DNA from: Tethya wilhelma
Lineage: Eukaryota > Porifera > Demospongiae > Tethyida > Tethyidae
NCBI GenBank assembly: GCA_964030475.1
Contig: CAXIPT010000003.1
Span: forward strand, 2,207,761-2,271,760
DNA length: 64,000 nt
Direction of reading: 5' to 3'
In this document: one piece after another, positions 1-9,208 of the stretch
How positions within the stretch are numbered: the stretch's first letter is position 1
How the letters are laid out: every line of letters starts with the position of its first letter
Position numbers and translations under genes: made by a program
The notes under the pieces: generated by a model
The model's input: only the letters and a program-made list of their open reading frames with translations
What the model was told of the DNA's origin: nothing
Databases searched by the model: none

Positions 1-633
1 AAATTTTTACTACTTGTTCATTCACTTTTTTCAACACTACAGTGTGAAGACTGTTAGAGACTGGTTAGTCTCTACAAAAAGCTTGAGTAGCAGCTACATA
101 CATTGTAATGCTAGAGTAACTAATGCGCATGCGCATTCAATGCCACGTGGATAGATAATGAATGACCTTTGAACTCTACCTGCAGGAAGATTGCTACGTT
201 GAAGTACATGAATTTATATGCTATGTTTCAAAGCTTTCTAGTTTTTGTTTAGTCTCATTTGTGATGAAAACGAGTATCAAGGAACGCAGTTCCCTTGAAA
301 AGGACTTACCTGGTACTGTCAAAGTTGGCTCCACACTCTCTGGTTCTCTGGAAACCGTGTTCAAGTAAGTCAGTTAGTACGTACGTAAGTAAGTACGTTA
401 GGAGAACAAAAATGGCACTGTTGTGGCTTCCCACTAGCGATCTCTACGAGTTCCCAGGGAAGTTTCTGTGAGTTTCAGGCCTTGCACGTAGTTGGTAATC
501 TGTTGGGGAGAGCCTTTGAGCAAGTTTGAGGGCTTAACTTTGTTTTGTTAGATTTTTATGGTGATAAACATTTTGTATTGGGTCTATGAGACATGTGGCC
601 CATTCCTACTATACGTACTACCGTACGTATGAT
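1..633 (+). repeat. Family A repeat, tail portion
   Basis: This is the non-hairpin tail of the family A element. It starts at the tail-side end of the terminal inverted repeat and finishes at the terminal palindrome near 610-630. The same sequence recurs at 5258-5879, 16490-17476 and 28400-29416, and in reverse at 35215-36231 and 57913-58862. It carries a perfect TGCGCATGCGCA (124-135) followed by CCACGTGG (143-150). The short open frame inside it is not a gene. Confidence 0.85.
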
Positions 634-1416
634 ATATAATCATCTTCTTTCCATCTAACGAATTGAATGGAATTCAATGACACAATTGGATTGCATGCGC
701 TGAAGATATTTGCTCGATTGTTTTATATTTTTTTTTAATATCAAAATTAGATATTTTACAAAAGGAAAATTAATAAATTACAATAATTATAACAAATTAA
801 ATGATATATATTGCCAAAGAAAAAAAGTTGTACATACACACATATAAATTTCTAAGAGTACCGTCTTCTAATGTCACTTGAGATTGTATTTTGGTCCATA
901 TTTTCAAGAGCTGTACACAGTTTCTCCCAAGAAGCATCTCTATCACTGCGCAGCCAAAGATCANAGTCGCTTTTGCCATCGGTTTTTCATGTCTCTTGTC
1001 CAGTCGCTAGATACAAGACAGAAAGCGCCTTCTCCATATGGCCGCCATTAATTTCTAAACTCATGCATTATTCATGAATACTTGGGAATTCAAGTTGACG
1101 ACCCTTTCCACATAGGCAAGTGTGCGTTATTTGGAATTCACAGCTTACCTGACTAGTGCTGAACTCGCTGAACTCTACCTTTCTTCAATAACTATCGTGC
1201 TACTATTGAATAAGCAACTTAGCACTGAAGGCAACAAAGTTTTGTGATGCCACTGCTCCACCTGCAGTGATGCCAGGTCCTGCAAATTCAGTAAGCTACT
1301 GAGCAGCTAGGACTGACATGTACGGGCCATCACACATTTCAGCATTCAGTCGGACACACACACTGATACACACGGCACAAACTCATTGATAGAATTATGA
1401 AAAAATTAGAGCAAAC
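634..1416. other. Non-genic stretch with a family B fragment
   Basis: AT-rich sequence with no supportable exon. About 985-1140 matches the interior of family B (compare 8210-8375 and 48540-48605), including the segment with CCATATGGCCGCCAT and the one with TTGACGACCCTTTCCA. One N at 963. Confidence 0.6.
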
Positions 1417-1680
1417 AAGAATAAAAAACATTGAAATGTAATGGGACACAGGAATGGCCAAATCATAAAAAAGAAAGCAAACAAGTGGAATGGCTGTTAG
1501 AGTGTGTAAAGAATTCTTCCTGTGGGCGAAATGAAGGACTTGACACAATAAAAAGACTATTACATGCAGCCCATAGAAGGATTCTGCACACACTCTAACA
1601 GCCATTCCACTTGTTTGCTTTCTTTTTTATGATTTGGCCATTCCTGTGTCCCATTACATTTTAATGTTTTTTATTCTTGT
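1417..1680. mobile_element. Family C hairpin MITE
   Basis: Arms of about 105 bp at 1417-1525 and 1577-1680 are inverted copies of each other around a loop of about 50 bp. The ends read ACAAG...CTTGT. Related copies lie at 8686-8955, 48727-48966 and 50796-51035, with a half copy near 53035-53110. No coding capacity, so it is a non-autonomous element. Confidence 0.8.
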
Positions 1681-1744
1681 CAATATGAGTGTGACTCTGA
1701 AATATTGCAAAACTGCCATGATATAATAATTATATTACCTACAG

Positions 1745-1857
1745 CGACTCCAAACTACGCATCATCAAATTCAAATCCATAACTGGAACAACTGTTGCTA
1801 AGGCATTGGCACCGTTTTCATCTGGTGTTATGACTCATAATTGCATGACTGGCTACA
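1745..1857 (+). CDS. Putative coding exon upstream of a transmembrane exon
   Basis: An open frame lies between an acceptor (CTACAG before 1745) and a donor (GTACGT from 1858). It begins with the last base of a codon and ends in phase 1, which matches the phase of the exon starting at 1952. About 37 residues, ending in a Cys-containing HNCMTGY-like stretch. I do not recognise the domain. No upstream exon with matching phase was found, so the 5' end of this gene is unknown or outside the window. Confidence 0.45.
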
Positions 1858-1951
1858 GTACGTACTTCTACAATTTTTGGCCCTGCACGATTACACTGCC
1901 TTGCGCTAATGTGCTCGGCAATTAATTTTTTGTGTTTATTAATCCCTCTAG

Positions 1952-2245
1952 GAATTTCTGCTGATGTCAGTAATTTCTTTGTAAATAAGGAAGTGAATGG
2001 TCTACCATATCTATATTGTTTAGTCAGTTTGGCTGTCCTCCTTGGTGCTGTTCTGGGGGCACTGCTAGCTATAGTGTTCTTGTGTATCAAAGAAGCTGAG
2101 AGTGAAGAAGATAAAGTGCTGATACAGCAGTTGCCTTATTTGGATTTGATCTTTTTAAAGTTTGGACCTGATTGTGGTCTCATATATGACTCAGACACTC
2201 ACAAAGTGTTTGCTAGTTTGTCAATAAGTGGGCTTAAGTTGGAAT
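1952..2245 (+). CDS. Putative exon with a transmembrane segment
   Basis: Exon of 294 nt between CTCTAG and a good donor GTAAGT, symmetric phase 1-1. It encodes about 98 residues: a short lead, one strongly hydrophobic helix (about residues 18-45, LYCLVSLAVLLGAVLGALL-like), then an acidic segment (KEAESEEDK) and a mixed tail. This looks like a single-pass membrane anchor with a cytoplasmic tail. The end phase allows splicing to 6529-6580 and then to the ankyrin exon, so it may be the 5' part of the ankyrin/Death/GTPase gene. That link rests on phase only. It could equally be the end of a separate gene. Confidence 0.5.
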
Positions 2246-2261
2246 GTAAGTCTAGCTATCT

Positions 2262-2410
2262 AGTTAGTATAAGGTGGCCCTGGAGGTCACACCACGCACA
2301 AATTTGACCCCACTAAGCACCAATCGCCAATATCTGATCTCCATTATTTTAACCTTTAAACCTGCTAAGCGCTGATCACCAATGTCCGATCTCCGAATGT
2401 TTAACCTTCG
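2262..2410 (+). repeat. Family E repeat
   Basis: Starts near GGTGGCCCTGGAGGTC and contains alternating TGACC, GATCACC and CGATCTCC blocks. A reverse-complement relative lies at about 30075-30250. No coding potential. Confidence 0.6.
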
Positions 2411-2556
2411 ACCCCGACAGTAAAATGCTGGATACAAGTCTCACAAAGTTAGCAAAGACTCAGAATGCAATAGCTTTCAAGTTTCAATGAATCTTATATA
2501 GACTTAGTAATTATTAGTTTGCAGGTTTTGAGAACCCAAGAGAGGGATCATAATAT

Positions 2557-2998
2557 ACAAGTAGTAAAAATTTCAAAAAAATTACTAGTGTAGGAATGGA
2601 CATGCAGTGCAGTAAAAAGTATTGAAACAAGGCATGTCTCAATTTCGGCACATGACTACTTCATTTTTATTCTGAACCCCTCATATGAGGCTATAAGTGC
2701 AGTAAATGCAATGATTTGTGCAATAGTGTTTGCATGGGTTTGAATATAACTACTAATCAGCTGGCTAAGCAGTAAAGTAAACTATACAGACAAGTGACTT
2801 AAACTGGACTGCCAGTCAAGAGTTGCGGGTATAAAAAATGAAGTAGTCATGTGCCAAAATTGAGACATGCCTTGTTTCAATACTTTTTACTGCACTGCAT
2901 GTCCATTCCTACACTACTAATTTTTTTGAAATTTTTACTACTTGTTCATTCACTTTTTTCAGTATTACAGTGTGGAGACTATCAGAGACTGGTTAGTC
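2557..2998 (+). mobile_element. Family A element, hairpin plus truncated tail
   Basis: The left terminal repeat begins at ACAAGTAGTAAAAATTT (2557). The inverted arm returns at about 2835-2945, and the tail is cut at about 2998 beside an N. Within the hairpin the arms are about 110 bp and almost perfectly complementary. Confidence 0.85.
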
Positions 2999-2999
2999 N

Positions 3000-4684
3000 G
3001 ATCATCAAGTACAACAATTTTCAAGAGGTCATTTTGTTTCTCTTGCTGTTCCACAAGAATCAAAACCATGTTCATAATATTGAGAGTACAATCGCCTAAT
3101 TTTGGCACTAAAACTGGCACACATTTTGTGTTCTCTGCTAAAAATCGGGTAGAGCCAATCAGATTGTTTACATGAAGTTGCGAAAAATTGTTACTTATAA
3201 AGTGACCAGTCAGCAGAATTTTTGCGTGTGTATAAAAGTTTTGAAACCTGTTGAAACTCGAAACAACGAGCCATATACAGCGCTGAAGCTAGCGCTTTCA
3301 TCTCTGAATGGAACAGATAAGAATTTATTTGTTACAAATTAAGGCATGAGCTACGTGGGTATGGTTAACCTGACCTTGAAGCACTCGATCATTTGGCGAA
3401 GATTATTTACTACATGACTACTGTTTTTTCAAGGCTTATTGTTCACTGTAAAGTTACCTGCTTGGGCACAAAAAAAAAGCGATTGATCTGTGTTGAAACT
3501 TGTCGCGAAATGCAGTAAGATCCGTAATAAATTTTTGAGGTCAGGCTGCACGTGAATCATGACAAACTTGCATTCCAGAATTTCACTTCAATGCACCAGT
3601 TTTCCTATAGACCCCCATTTTTCGCTGGGCGGAAAAGGTGCATGGGGTCTAGGACTAGACTAAGCCTTGTCAGCGATCTCAAAAACAGTCAGCCATACTT
3701 GTAGTGCCTCTGATTTTATCCTACGCTAGCACTATCCTAGCTGGCTGTCTAGGCATACTTTTTGTAGCTGGCATTTTGCACAGTCCAGAGAAAAAGTAGT
3801 ATTTTAGCTTGAGGTCGCAACACTTCCGGTGAACCCCCGTGACACACACACGGACAGACAGATGGATACACAAAACTTTGCTTATAATATGATTTTACAG
3901 AAAAGGGCACACGGGTGCAAATCTGATCACTGTGAAGTTCAGAACTGAGGAGTATGCCCACAGTATCTTTGGTCGATAACATCTTCAAAGGTTTTGCATA
4001 CATAGGTAACTCTTCCAAATCATGTAAATAGGTTGTTTTAACAGCTTGCATCTTAATAAATAGGCTTAAACCTACAGACATAAGAGAAAACCACTCAAAA
4101 TGACTTTTTGCCCAGGTAAAATCAGCACTTGCTCATTTAGCCTATTACAGTTTCATAGTAAACACAAACACTGGCAGCTGTTTCTTACTCTACTGGGGAC
4201 CTAATAGTATATATCTGACTACTTTCACTTATTCTGGAAGATTGTCACAGTTTTTACTCTTCTCAATTTTGGATTAAACTACATCACTCTAGGATTCACT
4301 GGATGATTTAGTAAAGCCGCCCCTGAAGATATAAGATTAATTTTAATTATAGCTTATCATGTATAACTATAGTAAATTGCTGAAGTAACAGTTGTCTATG
4401 GTATTACGTCTACTACTGGGTAACCCTTGCTTAGTGATTGTTGGTCTTTTACAACAAGAGATCTAGAGTCAGAGTCCAGGATAAATATTGGGTCATTACA
4501 AGGCATTGTTCACTCAGTCTGTACTGCACCTAGAATGTAAATTTACCTGTCTGATTCAGGTAATCATGAGTTGATTCTTCCAGCAAAGGGGGTAGAGCAC
4601 TTCAAAAAGTATGGCTTTTAAATAGCAGAAAAAAATAGATTCACTTACGGCTTCAGCTTGTCTTTCCATGTGCTAAAGCTACAA
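3000..4684. other. Long stretch without a recognisable gene
   Basis: AT-rich sequence, probably intronic if the 1952 and 6529 exons belong to one gene. I found no exon with convincing splice sites and no repeat family shared with other parts of the window. The open frame on the minus strand around 3750-4080 has no recognisable motif. Confidence 0.5.
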
Positions 4685-4810
4685 CCTATAGTTCCTCTCC
4701 ATCAGAGTTTTTCAAGTTGAAGTAAAGCAATCATTTTCAACAAATTGTGAATGTTAATTCTGAAACTAATTCTGAATCAGCTTTGTTTAAAAAGTTTTTA
4801 AAAAGTTGAA
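4685..4810 (+). pseudogene. Decayed fragment of the Roc-like GTPase exon
   Basis: About 110 bases align with 12462-12605 in the GTPase exon: TTCCTCTCCATCA, GTTGAAGTAAAGC, TTCTGAAACTAATTC and TGAATCA occur in the same order. The relic lacks about 60 bp that lie between two CATCAAGCA repeats in the intact exon and has point changes and no open frame. It marks an old duplication of this locus. It lies upstream of the duplicated ankyrin exon, so the order is scrambled. Confidence 0.7.
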
Positions 4811-4867
4811 GCTTTTAAATTCAAGTTCATCTTTATCATCATTTTATCGTTTATCATAATAATTATT

Positions 4868-5879
4868 ACAAGTAGTAAAAATTTCAAAAAAATAAGTAGG
4901 GTAGGAATGGGCAGTGCGGTAAAAAGTATTGTAACAAGGAATGTCTCAATTTCGGCACATGACTACTTCATTAAGTTCATTTTTATTCTTGATCCCTCAT
5001 ACGGATCCTCATAATCAGTGTCATAAATGCAATGATATGTACAATAGTATACCATAGCTTATTATTGCATTGGTTTAAATTCCTACTAATCAGTTAACTA
5101 AGTAGTAGAGTAAACTATAACAGACAGGTAACTTAAACTGGACTGCCAGCCAAGAGTTGGTTATAAAAAATGAAGTAGTCATGTGCCGAAATTGAGACAT
5201 TCCTTGTTACAATACTTTTTACCGCACTGCCCATTCCTACCCTACTTATTTTTTTTTGAAATTTTTACTACTTGTTCATTCACTTTTTTCAACACTACAG
5301 TGTGGAGACTATCAGAGACTGGTTAGTCCCTACAAAAAACTTGAGTAGCAGTAATAGTCAGTTTGCTAATGCGCAATTTGCACATGCGGATTATGCCACG
5401 AGGAGAGATAATGACCTTTGAACTCTACCTACAGAAGATGGCTGCATTGAAGTGTATGAATTTATATACTAAGTTTCAAAGCTATTTAGCTCTTGTTTGA
5501 GCAGATTTAGGCAGTAAACGAGTGCAAAAGATCCTAGTTTAGTTTGGGTGTAAAGAAGTTACTTTGTGTAGTCAAAACTAGCTCAATGCCTTTTGTTTCT
5601 CTGGAAATGGCGTTCAAGTAAGTCAGTAAGGAAGTAAGGAAGTAAGTGAGAACAAAACTGTGTGGGTGTAGCTTCTGATTAGCGCTCTCAACGAGTGCTA
5701 TAGGAAAGTTTCTGTGAGCTTTAGCCCTTACATGCTGTTGGTAATCTGTCTAAGAGAGTTTCTGAGCAAGTTTGAAGGTTTAACTTTGTCTTGCTAGATT
5801 TTTATGGTGATAAACATTTTGTATTGTGTCTATAGGACAGTCGGCCCATTCCTACTATAGGTACTACCGTACGTATGAT
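4868..5879 (+). mobile_element. Family A element, full length
   Basis: About 1,012 bp and one of the two most complete copies. Left arm about 4868-4990, inverted arm about 5160-5272, tail to the terminal palindrome (here with one change) at about 5858-5879. The tail contains GTAAGTCAGTAAGGAAGT-type short repeats. No coding capacity. Confidence 0.88.
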
Positions 5880-6480
5880 TATGTGTTCCATAGACACAAT
5901 ACAAAATGTTTTATGTCTATAAAGTCTCAAAGAAAAATAGGTAAGCCTTCAAATATGTTTAGAGGCCTCCTTAAACTTGGACAGTATTCTATACGTAACC
6001 CTATAATTAAAAAAAAAAAAACTCACAGAAAATTTCTTGTAGCACTCTGGAGAGAGTGCTACCAGGAAGGCAATTTTGTTTTCTTGTTCCTGGCTTACTT
6101 GAATATGATTTCCAGACAAAACAAAAGGCATTAATTGAGCCAACTTTTACTATAGTGAGACTTTATTTTATCTTTAGTATGTTGCTGGCGAAAGTGGAAG
6201 CAATACAAAATATCTGGGCAGTGTTGCCAACATTGCAAGGTCTTTTTTTTTAAAAAAGAAAATAAAATTAGTACTTTTCTGACTTCCCACTAGTGCTTTT
6301 TAAGAGTGCTCAGAGAAGTTGCTGTCAGCTCTAGCCATGGATTAATCATTTCAAGCAATTAATAAATCCGTCGTTTTTATATATGAGCCTCTGAGTTTAA
6401 CTTTGCTTTGCTAGATTTTTATGGTCATAAAGAGTTTGTATATCGTGTCAATGAGGCAGTCGGCTCATTCCTATTTCCAT
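5880..6480. repeat. Divergent family A tail fragments
   Basis: 5885-6260 resembles 36890-37300 in reverse orientation (shared segments around the ACTCTGGAGAGAG motif and the AACAAAAGGCATT motif). 6285-6480 is another degenerate tail copy ending near GCAGTCGGCTCATTCCTA. No genes seen; open frames here are chance. Confidence 0.65.
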
Positions 6481-6528
6481 TCTGTTATAATAATTATTAT
6501 TATACTGTATAATTAGCTATATGTGCAG

Positions 6529-6580
6529 ATTCAACTAAAGATGATCAAACTGAATCTTCTGGTGTTAACAATGAATCAAG
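6529..6580 (+). CDS. Small putative exon joining to the ankyrin exon
   Basis: 52 nt between TGTGCAG and GTATAT. In the phase left by the exon ending at 2245 it reads as a polar linker (STKDDQTESSG-like) with no stop, and it ends in phase 2, as needed by the ankyrin exons at 7042 and 9209. The phase fit on both sides supports it. The donor is moderate and the exon is short, so this is a prediction only. Confidence 0.5.
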
Positions 6581-7041
6581 GTATATACAGTTATCATTTT
6601 TCACGCATAGTTTGAAACAAGGTGTATGCAGTAGCTAAATACCTTATCTGCCACTTAACAGGCCACTTAACATTTGTCCACTGTGTGGGTTCCGTGTTCC
6701 ATGTTCTGTATGTTAGTGTCCTAAATTTACAAACCTTACCCGGTGACAAGTCAGTCTCTGAACTGATTAACACCCATGCAGTCTGAAAATAGTAGCAATA
6801 GAAACTATAACATGCATTATATATAATAACTTTTCTTACTTTATTAAAGATTCAGAAAAAATTGTGGCTCAGTTTAGCAATATAATTATATAAGATAATT
6901 ATTATGTCCATAATTATTTTTAACCATTTGTTTATAACCTAAAACAGAATGTTTATAGATACTATAAGCTTTATTTTTAGAAACAGGACTGACATATTTC
7001 TGGATCTCATATTATATACCACATTTTGGCTAATTTTGCAG

Positions 7042-7935
7042 ATTACTAGATCAATTGGTTGAGGCTTGTGCTAATGGACGGGACTCATTAGTCCAAAGCC
7101 TTATCGATGATGGAGTAAATGTTAATTGCTTTGCAGAGATATATGGTCAACAGCTTAGTCCATTGCAAGCAGCAGTCCAATGGGACTATACGTCAATTGT
7201 CATATTGTTACTTCAAAATGGTGCTTTGGTTGATATACTTAACAATGAAAGAAAAAGTGCATTGATGATAGCATCTAGTTGTGGACAACTAGACATTGCA
7301 AAGTTGTTGATTAATCAAGGAGCTAAACTTGGACTAGAAAATGCTCTGGTTAGAGCTTGTTATGAAGGAGAGAGTTGTTTGGTAGATACTCTTATCAAAC
7401 TTGATGTGAATGTTGACTGCTTTGTGGAAATAAATGGGGAAAATCGTACTCCTTTACAAGTAGCTAGTGAAGAGGGACATACCTCCATAGTGAACTTATT
7501 GTTGGAACATGGTGCACAGATTGACTTGCTTAACAAACATGGAGAAAGTGCATTGGCTTTAGCAAGCAGAAGTGTTATGATTTTATATGCCTTTCAATTG
7601 TTGATTGAACAGCGAGCTAAAATCGGAAGAGAAAAAGAATTGATCTTAGCAAGAAAAATGGATTCAAATTTTGATGCCGTTGAATTGTTGATTGATCAAG
7701 GAGCTAAAATTGGACGAGAAATTGCCTTGATTAGAGCTTGTTTAGAGGGAAAGAGTTCTGTAGTAGATACTCTAATTAAACTCCATGTGAGTGTTGACTG
7801 CTTTTCAGAAATATGCGGGAAAAATCTTAGTCCTTTACAAGCAGCTAGTAAAGAGGGACGTACCTCCATAATGGAATTATTGTTAGAACATGGTGCACAG
7901 ATTGACTTGCTTAACAAAGATGGAGAAAGTGCATT
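7042..7935 (+). pseudogene. Truncated duplicate of the ankyrin-repeat exon
   Basis: Starts at the same TTTTGCAG acceptor as 9209 and encodes the same about 290 residues, apart from two or three changes at the very start. At about 7935 the reading frame runs into family B sequence and stops at 7946-7948. No donor site follows, and the Death, GTPase and PNP parts are missing. The intron just upstream (about 6940-7041) is clearly diverged from 9107-9208 although the exon is almost identical. It could also be an alternative terminal exon yielding an ankyrin-only protein after 6529-6580. Confidence 0.85.
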
Positions 7936-8400
7936 ATCGCTAAAGTAACAAACACGAACATGCCAAGCCTCCCATTTTCTCTATCTTCTTCTTCTTCTTC
8001 TTCTTCTTCTTCTTCTTCTTCTCCTTCTTCTTCTTCTTCTTCTTCTTCTTCTTCTTCTTCTTCTTCTTTTTCTTCTTCTTCTTCTTCTTCTTCTTCTTCT
8101 TCTTCTTCTTCTTCTCAAGTTCTTCTATCTTGGCTCAACTTTTCTCAGAGACTATACACTTTTAGAAGCTGATTCTTGAACGAATAAACTTGGTTTCTTC
8201 CAGGACAGTCATTTTGCCATCAGTTTATAGCACCTCTTATTGAGTAGCTAGATACAAGGCGAAAAGCACCTCCTCCATATGGCCGCCATTTATTTCTACA
8301 CTCATGCATAATTCATTAGCTTCTAGAAAATTCGAGTTGACGACCCTTTCCACACACAAAAGTGTGCGTTATTTGGATTTAAATGCACTGAAGTTGCCTG
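7936..8400 (+). repeat. Family B element interior, expanded by a microsatellite
   Basis: The sequence from ATCGCTAAAGTAACAAAC matches family B at about 47868 onward, and continues after the microsatellite with the TTGAACGAATAAACTTGG and GTTGACGACCCTTTCC segments. It forms the junction that breaks the upstream ankyrin copy. Confidence 0.75.
7984..8115 (+). repeat. TTC/TCT trinucleotide microsatellite
   Basis: About 130 bp of nearly pure TCT repeats with a few single-base interruptions (TCC, TTT). The poly-serine open frame through it is an artefact. Confidence 0.97.
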
Positions 8401-8685
8401 AAACTATTTTGTGATGCCTGGTTGCTCTTCTTAAAAGATTAATCAGGATCGACTTTGATTATCATAACATATAGAAACATTAAGGCAAGTAAATCTTATG
8501 ATACAGCTCCTGCCTCCAAATGACTGAGATGTGTGTTTCACTTCAGTATCAAGCAGGCTATGCAACTTCCCAGCTCAGCAGGCTTAGTGAGTCTGGCTTG
8601 CCAGACTAATAGCTCAGTAGCTATAGCTACACACACCAACTCAAATGTACTTTGTAGAATCCACAGTATGGAAAAATGAGAACAA

Positions 8686-8955
8686 ACAAGTAAAAAAAAC
8701 ACTGGAAATGTATAATGAGACACAGGAATGGCTAAATCGTCAAAAAAACGGAAACAAGACTGGAATGGCTGTTAGAGTGTGTGAGGAATTCTTCCTGTGG
8801 GCAAAATGAGAAACTCAATAAAGCGATTGTTAATGCAGCCCATACAGAAAGAATTCTGCACACACTCTAACAGCCACTCCAGTCTTGTTTCCAAATTCTT
8901 TTTACGATTTAGCCATTCCTGTGTCTCATTACATTTCCAAATTTTTTTTACTTGT
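8686..8955. mobile_element. Family C hairpin MITE
   Basis: About 270 bp with inverted arms of about 105 bp and ACAAG...CTTGT ends. Shares the ACAGGAATGGC and AATGGCTGTTAGAGTGTGTG segments with the copy at 1417. It lies in the intron just before the intact ankyrin exon. Confidence 0.8.
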
Positions 8956-9208
8956 TATATAATAATTATACTTATCAACTATGAAATGTTGATTTACAAT
9001 GATAACCTTTCTTACTATAAGATCCAGAAAATTCTTCTTTTGATTTAGACTCAGAGCAGTGTTAGACTGATAATATTATGTGCATATCTTTAATTACACC
9101 ATTGTTAAAAACCTAAAACAGAATTTTTATGAATACTAAGCATTTAGAAACAGGACTGAGATATTTCCAAATCTTATATTATTAATCGAATTTTGGCTAA
9201 TTTTGCAG

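Noticed and set aside
3749..4081. Minus-strand frame of 110 codons
   Set aside because: No domain, no splice or start support, composition like surrounding non-coding DNA.
7960..8172. Poly-serine open frame of 70 codons
   Set aside because: It is a reading of the TCT microsatellite with no flanking coding signal.
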